NCBI RefSeq assembly: GCF_000657795.2
Contig: NZ_JHEP02000009.1
Span: 1 to 64,000 of the forward strand
Reading direction: 5' to 3'
DNA: 64,000 bases
DNA from: Bordetella pseudohinzii
GTDB taxonomy: Bacteria > Pseudomonadota > Gammaproteobacteria > Burkholderiales > Burkholderiaceae_B
Below are positions 19,865 through 28,667 of this stretch, piece by piece. The number at the start of each line of letters is the position of its first letter. Position 1 is the first letter of the stretch. A program made the translations under genes and the position numbers. Below the pieces are notes generated by a model. The model was not told the origin of the DNA. It made no database searches and saw only the letters and a program-made list of their open reading frames with translations.

Positions 19865-20376
19865 GCACGATCTCGCTGTGGCGGATCGCCGCCACCGTGG
19901 GCAAGTATCGCGCCGACGACCTCAGCGGCGCCGGCGCGGCCGCGGTGGGCGGGCGGTATAACAGCGCCGGCATCGCCGTGGTCTACACCAGCAGCAGCGT
20001 GGCCCTGGCCGTGCTGGAGACGCTGGTCCATCTCGGGGTGAAGGCCGGCGGGCAGGCCAACCGCTACCTGGTCGAACTGCATGTGCCGCTGCCCGTCTAT
20101 GAGGCGCGCCAGACCTTGACGGTGGCGCAGCTGCGGCGCCAGCATCCTTTCTGGGATGCGGTGCCTTTTGCCGAGGCCTCGCAGCGCATCGGCGACGAAT
20201 GGGTGCGGGCGGGCAAATCCGCCCTGCTGGCCCTGCCCAGCGCCATCCTGCCGCACCAGGGCCTGCCCGATGGCAATGTGCTGATCAATCCCCGGCATGC
20301 CGACGCCGGCGCGATCCGCGTGGCGCGCTGCGAAAAATTCATCTACGACCCGCGGCTGGGGCCGCGTCCGGCCTGA
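19861..20376 (+). CDS. RES-domain toxin
   Basis: A 171-residue RES-family protein. LWRIAATVGKYRADDLSGAGAA holds the first conserved Arg. GGRYNSAGIAVVYTSSSVALAVLE carries the second Arg and Tyr/Ser, and ALPSAILPHQ and NVLINPRH complete the core. Characterised RES toxins deplete NAD+. The start is an inferred TTG at 19861 overlapping the antitoxin TGA, with GGAG 7 bases upstream; this coupling limits toxin made without antitoxin. All RES motifs look intact, so the toxin should be active. Confidence 0.92.
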   Translation: MSTISLWRIAATVGKYRADDLSGAGAAAVGGRYNSAGIAVVYTSSSVALAVLETLVHLGVKAGGQANRYLVELHVPLPVYEARQTLTVAQLRRQHPFWDAVPFAEASQRIGDEWVRAGKSALLALPSAILPHQGLPDGNVLINPRHADAGAIRVARCEKFIYDPRLGPRPA

Positions 20377-20487
20377 GCCGCCGCAAAAGCCGCGGGGCGG
20401 CCAGGGGTAAGGGAGGGCCGCGCCGCTGGCTGGGGCACAATGGCGCCATTGGCCACATGCGTGGCCCAGCCACGGGCGGGTAAGGAC

Positions 20488-21312
20488 ATGAATCAGGGCA
20501 GGATGGGCGGCTTGCGGGCCGGGATATTCGGATGGGGCCTGCTGGCGCTGTCGGTCTTCATGGGGACCGCCGCCCAGGCCCAGCCCCTGCGCATCGGTGT
20601 GATCGCCAGCGTGGCCAACGAGGCGACCGAAATCGCCATCCGGCAGGCCGCCGCCCAGGGGCTGGAGGTCAAGCTGGTCGAGTTCAGCGATTGGGTGCTG
20701 CCCAATATCGCCGTGGCCGATGGCTCCATCGATGCCAATTTTTTCCAGCATGAGCCGTTTCTGCAGCTGTTCAACCAGAGCCGGGGCACGCAGCTTACGG
20801 CCATCGCCTATGGGTATTCGACCACCATCGGCCTGTTCTCCAAGAAGCTCAAGCGCGGCGATGCGATTCCGCGGGGCGCGACCATTGCCGTGCCCAACGA
20901 TCCGGTCAATACCGGCCGCGCTTTGCTGCTGCTCGACCGCATCGGCCTGATCGGGCTCAAGCCGGGCGCGGGCCACCGCGCGACCTTGCAGGATGTGGCC
21001 GACAATCCGCGCGGCATCAAGCTGGTGCAGCTGGAGGGCTCGCAGTCGGCGCGCACCTTCGACGACGTTACGGCCTCGGTCACCTACACCACCTTTGCCA
21101 AGCACGCCGGCATCGACGAGAAGGACGGCCTGGCCTTTGACAATACCGATCCCGACACGGTCAAGCGCTATGCCATCCGCTGGGTGACCACGCCGCAAAA
21201 GGCGCAGGACCCGCGCCTCCTGAAATTCATCGCCCTCTACCAGCACTCGCCCGAAGTCAAGGCCACGCTCAAGCGCCTGTACGGCGACCTCATCCGTTTT
21301 CCCTGGGAATAG
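20488..21312 (+). CDS. MetQ/NlpA-family binding protein (orphan)
   Basis: A 274-residue NlpA/MetQ protein, the binding component of D/L-methionine ABC importers. The mature part starts LRIGVIASVANEATEIA, and NIAVADGSIDANFFQHEPFL is the family core motif. The leader ends in GTAAQAQ without a lipobox Cys, so it looks like a soluble periplasmic form, not the usual lipoprotein. No metN or metI is nearby. The start among ATGs at 20440, 20488 and 20503 is uncertain. Its last 23 bases overlap the convergent next gene. Confidence 0.88.
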   Translation: MNQGRMGGLRAGIFGWGLLALSVFMGTAAQAQPLRIGVIASVANEATEIAIRQAAAQGLEVKLVEFSDWVLPNIAVADGSIDANFFQHEPFLQLFNQSRGTQLTAIAYGYSTTIGLFSKKLKRGDAIPRGATIAVPNDPVNTGRALLLLDRIGLIGLKPGAGHRATLQDVADNPRGIKLVQLEGSQSARTFDDVTASVTYTTFAKHAGIDEKDGLAFDNTDPDTVKRYAIRWVTTPQKAQDPRLLKFIALYQHSPEVKATLKRLYGDLIRFPWE

Positions 21313-22483
21313 ACGCGGGGGCGGCGCGCGCGGCCAGCAGCGAGGGTTTCATGTCGGCGGGCGAGAGGATGCCCAGCATGGCCATGTCGCGGTCGACTTC
21401 CTCGCGCAGCAGCCGGATGGCATGGGCCACGCCGGCCTGGCCGCCGACGGCGGCCGCGTAATTGAAGGGGCGGCCGACAAAGACGAAATGCGCTCCCAGG
21501 GCCAGGGCCTTGAGCACATCGGTGCCGCGGCGGATGCCGCTGTCCATCATCACGACCATGCCGGCGGCCGCGCGGGCCACCTCGGGCAGCACGCGCAGGG
21601 GCGAGACCGTGCCGTCGAGCTGACGTCCGCCATGGTTGGAGACGATGATGCCGTCGGCGCCATGCTCGCGCGCCAGGGCGGCGTCGGCCGGATGCATGAT
21701 GCCCTTGATGATCAACTGCCCCTGCCAGCGGGCGCGGATGCGCGCCACATGCTCCCAATTGAGATGGTCGCGGGCGCTGAAGTCGCGCAGCACGCTGGCC
21801 GACATGATGGGGGCGCCGCGCGTGGCGAAAGAATTCTCGAAATGCGGCATCCCGTGGCGAGCCAGGGTGCGCAGGAAGACGCCGGCTGTCCAGCGCGGGC
21901 GGATCATGCCGTCCCAGGCCAGGCGCAGGCTGGGTTTGAGCGGCGTGGAAAAGCCGGTGCGGACGTTGTTTTCGCGATTGGCCGATACCGGGATGTCCAC
22001 GGTGAGCACCAGCTGGCGGTAGCCGGCGGCGGCGACGCGGTCGACCAGGGCGTCGATGCGTTCGACGTCGCCAGGCAGATAGGCCTGGAACCAGGTGCCG
22101 GGCGCGGCCTGGGCCACCTCTTCGAGGCGTATCAGCGAGGTGGCGCTCATGATGGCGGCAATGCCGGCCTGGCGCGCCGCGCTCGCCAGCACGATGTCGC
22201 CGCGATACGCCGACAGGGCGCTGATGCCCATGGGGGCGATGCCGAAGGGCATCGCGTAGCGGGTGCCGAAGAGCTCGACGCCCTGGTCGCGCGCCGAGAC
22301 CTGGCGCAGCACGCGCGGGACGAAGCCCAGTTCGGCGAAGGCGGCGCGGTTGTCATCACGCGATAGATTGTTCTCCGCCGCGCCGGCGATATAGCCGAAG
22401 ATCGGCCGCGGCAGGCGGCGGCGGGCCGCCTGTTCGAAATCGTCCAGGGACAGGATGGACTTGAGGGCGCGGGGCAGGGACAT
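21290..22483 (-). CDS. FMN-dependent alpha-hydroxy-acid oxidase (L-lactate dehydrogenase-like)
   Basis: A 397-residue TIM-barrel flavoenzyme of the LldD/glycolate-oxidase family. FGYIAGAAENN is the N-terminal motif. LIIKGIMHPADA carries the FMN-contact Lys. VSNHGGRQLDG holds the active-site His and Arg, followed by DSGIRRGTDVLKALALGA. It oxidises L-lactate, mandelate or a similar 2-hydroxyacid to the 2-oxoacid. The ATG at 22483 has GGAG at a good distance; the ATG at 22507 has none. Its 3' end overlaps the MetQ-like gene convergently. Confidence 0.9.
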   Translation of the reverse strand: MSLPRALKSILSLDDFEQAARRRLPRPIFGYIAGAAENNLSRDDNRAAFAELGFVPRVLRQVSARDQGVELFGTRYAMPFGIAPMGISALSAYRGDIVLASAARQAGIAAIMSATSLIRLEEVAQAAPGTWFQAYLPGDVERIDALVDRVAAAGYRQLVLTVDIPVSANRENNVRTGFSTPLKPSLRLAWDGMIRPRWTAGVFLRTLARHGMPHFENSFATRGAPIMSASVLRDFSARDHLNWEHVARIRARWQGQLIIKGIMHPADAALAREHGADGIIVSNHGGRQLDGTVSPLRVLPEVARAAAGMVVMMDSGIRRGTDVLKALALGAHFVFVGRPFNYAAAVGGQAGVAHAIRLLREEVDRDMAMLGILSPADMKPSLLAARAAPASIPRENG

Positions 22484-22594
22484 CGGGACTCCGGGCAGGC
22501 GCGGCATGCGCCAAAGACCGGCAATCTACCAGGGCCCCAATATGCCAGAAAGCGAATAAATCAGGAAATGATTGTTCGCTTTATGGAAAGTAGC

Positions 22595-23485
22595 TCAGAC
22601 GGCGAAGATGTCGGCGCTGCTGGCCGCGGGCAGGGCCAGGGTCTCGCCCATGCGGATGGGGCCGCGCACCGACGGCGTGTCCAGCCAGCGGATGCGGCGC
22701 GGCCCGAAGAGCACGATGACGGTCGATCCCAGCTTGAAGCGGCCCATTTCGGCGCCGCGCGCCAGCGTGATGGGCTGGCGGGCCTGGCTGTCATAGCGCA
22801 GGCTGCGCACCTGGCGCTTGTGCGGCGTGACCAGGCCGGCCCAGACGGTCTCGATGGAGGCGACGATCATGGCGCCCACCAGGACCAGGGCCATGGGGCC
22901 GTATTCGGTGTCGAAAATGCAGGCGACCCGTTCGTTGCGGGCGAACAATTCCGGCACATGGCTGGCGGTCAGCGGATTGACGGAGAACAGGCGGCCCGGG
23001 ATGTGGATCATCTCGCGCAGGGTGCCTGTCACCGGCATGTGCACGCGGTGATAGTCGCGCGGCGACAGATAGATGGTGGCGAAATCGCCGCCCTCGAAGG
23101 GCGCGGCGCGCTCGGCGTCGCCGCCCAGCAGGGCGTTCAGGCCGAAGCTATGCCCCTTGGCCTGGAAGATGCGGCCGGCCTGGATGGGGCCCAGCTGGCT
23201 GATGGCGCCATCGGCCGGCGAGACGATATTGCTTTCGTCGTCGTCCAAGGGCCGGGCGTCGGGTTTCAGGGCCCGGGTGAAGAAATCATTGAAACTCGCG
23301 TAGGCCCGCGGATCCTCGACCAGGGCTTCGCTCATGTCGACCCGATAGCGCCGCACGAAGCGCGAGATCATGGCGTTCTTGATCTCGGGCGCGCGGCTGT
23401 CGGCCAGCAGGCCCATGGCGCGCGAGACGAGATGATGGGGCGCGAGATACTGGCTGGCGAGGAAGAGCTGGTCTTTGATGGACAT
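22595..23485 (-). CDS. psd: Phosphatidylserine decarboxylase proenzyme
   Basis: A 296-residue membrane-associated enzyme that turns phosphatidylserine into phosphatidylethanolamine. [15 protein letters not shown] and VSPADGAI are family motifs, and [14 protein letters not shown] carries catalytic His residues. The self-cleavage site LGST lies at residues 252-255, so Ser254 would become the pyruvoyl group, leaving a short alpha chain of about 43 residues. This is the normal layout of the proteobacterial enzyme. Confidence 0.96.
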   Translation of the reverse strand: MSIKDQLFLASQYLAPHHLVSRAMGLLADSRAPEIKNAMISRFVRRYRVDMSEALVEDPRAYASFNDFFTRALKPDARPLDDDESNIVSPADGAISQLGPIQAGRIFQAKGHSFGLNALLGGDAERAAPFEGGDFATIYLSPRDYHRVHMPVTGTLREMIHIPGRLFSVNPLTASHVPELFARNERVACIFDTEYGPMALVLVGAMIVASIETVWAGLVTPHKRQVRSLRYDSQARQPITLARGAEMGRFKLGSTVIVLFGPRRIRWLDTPSVRGPIRMGETLALPAASSADIFAV

Positions 23486-23557
23486 GGATACCCTGCATAG
23501 CCGGCTCTCTGGGGCCGGCGGGTCGAAACAAGGCTGAAGTGTAACGTCTGGGGCGCT

Positions 23558-24076
23558 TCAGTGCTTATCGCCTTCGGGCGCCAGCCACGGGGCGTCGGCC
23601 TGCGGTTCGGCCGCCTCGCGCGGCAGGTGCTCGACCGGCACGCCAGGGGGGACTTTGTCGATGCGGTCGCGGTGAATGCGGCGCAGGCTGAAGCTGGCGC
23701 TGCGGGCGGCCGCATTCTGCAGCAGCACCGACAGCACGGCGCCCTTGTCCTGGATCCATTGCGTCTTGCCGCGCAGCAGCTTGAGCGCCGAAGCGGGGTT
23801 GCCGAGCCGGTAGCTCATGGCATTGATCTGGGTGCTGTGCTTGCCGTCGAACAGGCCGGCGTCCAGTTCGGTGATGGCGACCGCGTCCAGGTTGTTGCTG
23901 TCGTGCTCGACACGGTAGACGAATTGCAGGCGGGTGTGCGGGTCGCGGATGACGACGAGCTTGTCGGCGCCCGACACATCGGAAAACATGCCGACCACCT
24001 CCGATTCCACGAGCTGTTTGCCGCGCTGTTCTTCGGTGTAGAGAAATATCGTGGGCAGGGAGGGGGATAGGGGCAT
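23558..24076 (-). CDS. Conserved-looking protein of unknown function
   Basis: A 172-residue protein I do not recognise. It has no signal peptide or membrane segment. It is rich in charged residues with a probable alpha/beta core (TIFLYTEEQRGKQLVESEVV, then KLVVIRDPHTRLQFVYRVE) and an acidic, Pro-rich end. I chose the ATG at 24076 with AAGG upstream, rather than the in-frame TTG at 24091. It lies between psd (72 bases away) and the aldehyde dehydrogenase gene (70 bases away), all on one strand. Confidence 0.7.
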   Translation of the reverse strand: MPLSPSLPTIFLYTEEQRGKQLVESEVVGMFSDVSGADKLVVIRDPHTRLQFVYRVEHDSNNLDAVAITELDAGLFDGKHSTQINAMSYRLGNPASALKLLRGKTQWIQDKGAVLSVLLQNAAARSASFSLRRIHRDRIDKVPPGVPVEHLPREAAEPQADAPWLAPEGDKH

Positions 24077-24146
24077 CGTCGACCTTGGCAAGAAAGCGCG
24101 GCATTCTACCCGCGCCGACCTGTTAACGGCCGCGATGCCCGGAACT

Positions 24147-25643
24147 TCAGCGCAGACTGATCCAGGTGGTCTTCAGGTCCGTGTACTTGTCCAGCGCGTG
24201 GAGGGATTTGTCGCGGCCGAAGCCGGATTGCTTCACGCCGCCGAAAGGCACGGAGATGTCGCCGTCGGCATAGCAGTTGACCCAGACCAGGCCGGCGCGC
24301 AGGCGGCGCGACAGGCGGTGCGCGCGCGACAGCGTGGCGGTCCAGAGGCCGGCGCCCAGGCCGTAGGCGGAGTCGTTCGCCAGGGCGATGGCCTCGTCTT
24401 CGTCGACGAAGCGCTGCACGGCCAGCACCGGCCCGAACACCTCTTCGCGCACCAGGGAGTTGTCCTGGCTGGCGCATTCCACGATGGTGGGCTCGATGTA
24501 ATAGCCCCCGGTTTCGTCGCGCACCCGGCGACCGCCCAGGCGCAGACTGCCGCCCTCGGCGCGGCCGGCCTCGATGCGGGCCAGGATGCCTTGCATCTGG
24601 CGTTCATCGACGATGGCGCCCATGGCGCTGGCCGGGTCCAGCGGGTCGCCGGGCTGCAGGGTGGCGGCGAACTCGGCCAGGCGCGCCATGAAACGGTCAT
24701 AGATGCCGGCCTGCACATAGAGTCGCGAGCCGGCGATGCAGACCTCGCCCTGATTGGAGAAGATGGCCAGCGCGGCGACTTCGGCGGCGCGGTCCAGGTC
24801 GGGGCAGTCGTCGAAGATGATGTGGGGCGACTTGCCGCCGCACTCCAGCCAGACGCGCTTGAGATTGGACTGGCCGGCGTACTCCATGAAGCGCTTGCCG
24901 GTCGCCGTGGAGCCCGTGAAGGCCAGGCAGTCCACGTCGGGATGGCGTCCCAGGGCCTGGCCGGCCACCGGGCCGAGCCCGGGGACGACGTTGAAGACGC
25001 CGGCGGGGATGCCGGCCGCCTCGACCAGGCGCGCCAGCCGCAGGGCCGACAGCGAGGACTGTTCGGCCGGCTTGAGCACCACGGAGTTGCCGGCGGCCAG
25101 GGCCGGGGCGACCTTCCAGGCGGCCATCATCAGGGGGTAGTTCCAGGGCACCACGGCCGCCACCACGCCCAGGGGTTCGCGGGTGATGGTGGCCAGGGCG
25201 TCGGGTCCGGTCGGGGCGATCTCGTCGTATTGCTTGTCGATGGCCTCGCCGTACCAGGCATAGCAGCGCGCCGTTTCCGGCAGGTCGAACAGCAGGGCGT
25301 CGCGGATGGGCTTGCCCATGTCCAGGGTTTCGAGCAGGGCCAGCGTTTCGCTGTCTTCCTCGATCAGGGCGGCCAGGCGCAGCAGGCGGGTCTTGCGTTC
25401 GCGCGGGGCGAGGCCGGCCCAGACGCCGGCTTCGAAGCTGCGGCGGGCCGCGGCCACGGCGCGGTCGATATCGGCCGTGCCGCAGGCGGCTACGTCGGCC
25501 AGTTTGCGTCCATCGATGGGGCTGTGCGCGGCGAAGGTCGCGCCGTCGGCGGCATCGCAATAGGCGCCGTCGATATACGCCTGGCCGGCGATGGAGAGGC
25601 TGGCCGCGCGGGCGTGCCAGTAGGCGGAGTCATGCAGAGTCAT
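24147..25643 (-). CDS. NAD(P)-dependent aldehyde dehydrogenase (PuuC-like)
   Basis: A 498-residue ALDH. PWNYPLMMAAWKVAPALAAGN is the coenzyme-site helix, FTGSTATGK binds the dinucleotide, the general base Glu lies in WLECGGKSP, and the catalytic Cys is residue 302 in GEVCIAGSR. The closest class by pattern is gamma-glutamyl-aminobutyraldehyde/omega-amino-aldehyde dehydrogenases. It is the last gene of the TRAP-linked operon, 66 bases after the amidohydrolase. It probably oxidises an aldehyde made by the upstream ThDP enzyme. Confidence 0.9.
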   Translation of the reverse strand: MTLHDSAYWHARAASLSIAGQAYIDGAYCDAADGATFAAHSPIDGRKLADVAACGTADIDRAVAAARRSFEAGVWAGLAPRERKTRLLRLAALIEEDSETLALLETLDMGKPIRDALLFDLPETARCYAWYGEAIDKQYDEIAPTGPDALATITREPLGVVAAVVPWNYPLMMAAWKVAPALAAGNSVVLKPAEQSSLSALRLARLVEAAGIPAGVFNVVPGLGPVAGQALGRHPDVDCLAFTGSTATGKRFMEYAGQSNLKRVWLECGGKSPHIIFDDCPDLDRAAEVAALAIFSNQGEVCIAGSRLYVQAGIYDRFMARLAEFAATLQPGDPLDPASAMGAIVDERQMQGILARIEAGRAEGGSLRLGGRRVRDETGGYYIEPTIVECASQDNSLVREEVFGPVLAVQRFVDEDEAIALANDSAYGLGAGLWTATLSRAHRLSRRLRAGLVWVNCYADGDISVPFGGVKQSGFGRDKSLHALDKYTDLKTTWISLR

Positions 25644-25709
25644 GGCGATGGGGGAATGCGGGTTGAAAGCCCGGGCCGTGGCGGCCCGGGCCTTGGGGGG
25701 CGCGCAACG

Positions 25710-26945
25710 TCAGGCGTTGGCGCGCGCCAGCATGGCATCGAGCAGGACGTTGGCGCCGGCCTCCAGGTCGGCGGGCTTGGCGTCCTCGATTTCGTTGTGG
25801 CTCACGCCGTCCTTGCAGGGCACGAAGATCATGGCCGTGGGCGTGACGCTGGCCATGTAGACGGCGTCGTGGCCGGCGCCGGTGACAATGTCCATGGCCG
25901 GCAGTCCGCGGCGCTGCGCGCCCTCGCGGACCCAGTTCACCAGTTCGGGGGCGAAGGGCGTCGGGGGGAAATACTGCACCGGGCGCACCTCGATTTGCAC
26001 GCCGTGCTCGCGCGCCACCTCGGCGGCGCGGGCCTGCCACTGCCGGTCCATCTCGGCCAGGGTGGCCTCGTCTTCGTGACGCAGGTCCACCGTCAGGCGC
26101 ACCTGGCCCGGAATGACGTTGCGCGAGCCCGGATGGGCGTGGATCTCGCCCACGGTGCCGCGGCCATGCGGGGCGTTGGCGCGCGCCAGCTCGACCACCG
26201 TCTGCAGCAGAAAGCTGGCGGCGTACAGCGCGTCCTTGCGGATGGGCATGGGCGTGGGGCCGGCATGCATTTCCATGCCGGTCACCGTGACGTCATACCA
26301 GCGCACGCCCAGCGAGCCGGTGACCACGCCCACCGTCTTGGCCTCGTGTTCGAGGATGGGGCCTTGCTCGATGTGCGCCTCGAAATAGGCGCCCACCGGC
26401 CGGCCGCCGACCGGATCCTCGCCGGCATAGCCGATGGCGCGCAATTCCTCGGCCACCGACTTGCCTTCGGCGTCGCGCGCCGACAGGGCCGTCTGCAGCG
26501 GGAACTTGCCCGCGAAGACGCCGGAACCCATCATGACGGGCAGAAAGCGCGAGCCCTCCTCATTGGTCCAGATGGCCACCTCCAGCGGCGCGCGGGTCTG
26601 CACGCCGTGGTCGTTGAGGGTGCGCATGACCTCCAGGCCCGCCATCACGCCATAGCAGCCGTCGAACTTGCCGCCCGTGGGCTGGGTGTCGATATGGCTG
26701 CCGGTCATGACCGGCGGCAGACTGTCGTCCAGGCCGGCGCGGCGGGCGAAGATATTGCCCACCTGGTCCACGCGCACGCTCAGGCCGGCGTCGCGCATCC
26801 AGCCGGTGACCAGGTCGCGGCCCTGGCCGTCCAGCGCGGTGAGCGCCAGGCGGCAATTGCCGCCCTTGGGCGTGGCGCCGATGCGAGCCAGGTCCATGAG
26901 CGACTGCCACAGACGGTTGCCGTTGACGGAGAGAGGGGTAGTCAT
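25710..26945 (-). CDS. M20-family amidohydrolase (hydantoinase/carbamoylase type)
   Basis: A 411-residue metallo-enzyme of the N-carbamoyl-L-amino-acid hydrolase/beta-ureidopropionase/allantoate amidohydrolase group. Metal ligands appear in GSHIDTQPTGG (His, Asp), WTNEEGSRF (Glu-Glu) and EAHIEQGP (His). The lid-domain motif EMHAGPTPM is present. These enzymes release ammonia and CO2 or a carboxylate from ureido or amide compounds. It is preceded by AGGA at good spacing and lies 24 bases after the ThDP gene. Substrate is not fixed by these motifs. Confidence 0.9.
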   Translation of the reverse strand: MTTPLSVNGNRLWQSLMDLARIGATPKGGNCRLALTALDGQGRDLVTGWMRDAGLSVRVDQVGNIFARRAGLDDSLPPVMTGSHIDTQPTGGKFDGCYGVMAGLEVMRTLNDHGVQTRAPLEVAIWTNEEGSRFLPVMMGSGVFAGKFPLQTALSARDAEGKSVAEELRAIGYAGEDPVGGRPVGAYFEAHIEQGPILEHEAKTVGVVTGSLGVRWYDVTVTGMEMHAGPTPMPIRKDALYAASFLLQTVVELARANAPHGRGTVGEIHAHPGSRNVIPGQVRLTVDLRHEDEATLAEMDRQWQARAAEVAREHGVQIEVRPVQYFPPTPFAPELVNWVREGAQRRGLPAMDIVTGAGHDAVYMASVTPTAMIFVPCKDGVSHNEIEDAKPADLEAGANVLLDAMLARANA

Positions 26946-26969
26946 GATGCGATTCCTAACTGATGCGGG

Positions 26970-28667
26970 TTACTGCTGACGTGCCAGGGCGGCGGCGCGG
27001 ATGCCGCTGAGCGTCTGCCCCGGCGCGATGCCGTCGGCGTCATAGCGGATCTCCAGCAGCGCCGGCAGGCGCTGGCTGTCGGCGAAGGCCAGGGCGCGTT
27101 CGAGCGCCGGCGCGAAATCCTCGCTGCGCTCGACGGCTTCGCCATGGCCGCCGTAGCCGCGGATGATCTGGGTGAAGTCCGGGTTCTCGAAGGTCAGCGC
27201 GATGGTGCGCGCCGGGAAGTCTCTTTCCTGGTGGGCGCGGATGGTGCCCCACATGCCGTTGTTGAACACCAGCACGACGATGCCGACGCGGTATTGCAGC
27301 GCCACGCCGAGTTCCTGGAGATTCATCTGGAAACAGCCATCGCCGGCGTAGCAGACCACGGTGCGTCCGGGGTTTTCCAGCTTGGCCGAGATGGCCGCGG
27401 GCAGGCCGTAGCCCATGGAGCCCACGGTGGGCGCCAGGCTGGTGCCCGGGCCCGTGAAGCGGCGGTAGCGGTGGGGATAGAGCGCGTAGTTGCCGGCGCC
27501 CACGGTGACGCAGGCATCGGCCGGAAGGCGCGCATCCACGCAGGCGGCCGCTTCATCCAGGCTCAGGGGCCCGGGCGAGGGCAGGGGCCGGGTGCTGTCC
27601 AGATAATCCTGGCGGGCCTGCACGACGTGCGCGGCGCGCGAGACCTGGTGGCCCGGGCGCAGCGAGGCGGCGGCCTCGGCAAAGCTCGCCACGTCGGCCA
27701 CGATGCCCTGGGTGGGCGCGAATACGCGGCCCAGCTCGCAGGGATCCGGATAAACATGGATGAGTTTCGGGCGCGGCATCGGGCTTTCGATGACCGTATA
27801 GCCTTCGGTGGTCGCCTCGCCCATGCGGGTGCCCACGGCCAGCACGAGGTCGGCCTGGCTCAGGCGCTCGCGCAGGGCGGGCGTCATGCCCCAGCCCACG
27901 TGGCCGGCGGCGTTGGCATGGCGCTGGTCAAAGCATTCGAGGCGGCGCCAGGCCGTGCCCACGGGCAGCTCGAAGCGTTCCGCGAAACCGGCGATCTGTT
28001 CGATGGCGGTGTGGGTCCAGCCGGATCCGCCCAGCAGCAGGAAGGGGCGCTCGGCCACGTCCAGCAGAGCCGTCATGCGGGCCAGGTCGGCCGCGCCGGG
28101 GTGGCTGCGGCTGCGCTGGTAGCGCGGCATGTCGGCCACGGCGGCGCGGCCCCACAGCGTGTCTTCGGGCAAGGCCAGCACCACGGGGCCGGGCCGTCCG
28201 CTGGTGGCCACGGCGTAGGCGCGGGCGATGAATTCCGGGATGCGGTCGGTGCGGTCGATCTGGGCCACCCACTTGGCCATCTGGCCGAACATGCGGCGGT
28301 AGTCGATTTCCTGGAAGGCTTCGCGCTCGTAGAAGTCGTTGCCCACCTGGCCCACGAACAGAATCATGGGCGTGGAGTCCTGGAAGGCCGTATGCACGCC
28401 GATGCTGGCATTGGTGGCGCCGGGGCCGCGGGTCACGAAGCAGATGCCCGGCTCGCCGGTGAGCTTGCCATAGGCTTCGGCCATATAGGCCGCGCCGCTT
28501 TCCTGGCGGCAGACGATGGGTTCGATGGCGTCCTTGTGCTCATTGAGCGCATCGATGCAGGGCAGATAACTCTCGCCGGGGATCATGAAAATGCGGCGCG
28601 CGCCATGAATGCGCAGCTGCTGCATCAGGATCTGGCCGCCGTTGCGTTCGACGAGGGGCTGGCTCAT
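26970..28667 (-). CDS. Thiamine-diphosphate enzyme of the acetolactate synthase/decarboxylase superfamily
   Basis: A 565-residue three-domain ThDP enzyme. The PYR-domain catalytic Glu is in CRQESGAAYMAEAYG (about residue 53). The central domain follows, then the PP-domain with YAGDGCFQMN ... FNNGMWG, the GDG-NN cofactor motif. An AAGGAG site precedes the ATG at 28667, which overlaps the lyase-gene stop by 4 bases. Its position among catabolic genes suggests a 2-oxoacid decarboxylase or carboligase more than biosynthetic acetolactate synthase; no small subunit gene is present. Confidence 0.88.
   Translation of the reverse strand: MSQPLVERNGGQILMQQLRIHGARRIFMIPGESYLPCIDALNEHKDAIEPIVCRQESGAAYMAEAYGKLTGEPGICFVTRGPGATNASIGVHTAFQDSTPMILFVGQVGNDFYEREAFQEIDYRRMFGQMAKWVAQIDRTDRIPEFIARAYAVATSGRPGPVVLALPEDTLWGRAAVADMPRYQRSRSHPGAADLARMTALLDVAERPFLLLGGSGWTHTAIEQIAGFAERFELPVGTAWRRLECFDQRHANAAGHVGWGMTPALRERLSQADLVLAVGTRMGEATTEGYTVIESPMPRPKLIHVYPDPCELGRVFAPTQGIVADVASFAEAAASLRPGHQVSRAAHVVQARQDYLDSTRPLPSPGPLSLDEAAACVDARLPADACVTVGAGNYALYPHRYRRFTGPGTSLAPTVGSMGYGLPAAISAKLENPGRTVVCYAGDGCFQMNLQELGVALQYRVGIVVLVFNNGMWGTIRAHQERDFPARTIALTFENPDFTQIIRGYGGHGEAVERSEDFAPALERALAFADSQRLPALLEIRYDADGIAPGQTLSGIRAAALARQQ

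Noticed and set aside
24051-26963. A 970-codon plus-strand open frame opposite the aldehyde dehydrogenase and amidohydrolase genes
   Set aside because: Composition is typical of antisense high-GC frames (Gly, His, Gln, Arg), and both minus-strand genes have intact catalytic motifs and operon spacing.
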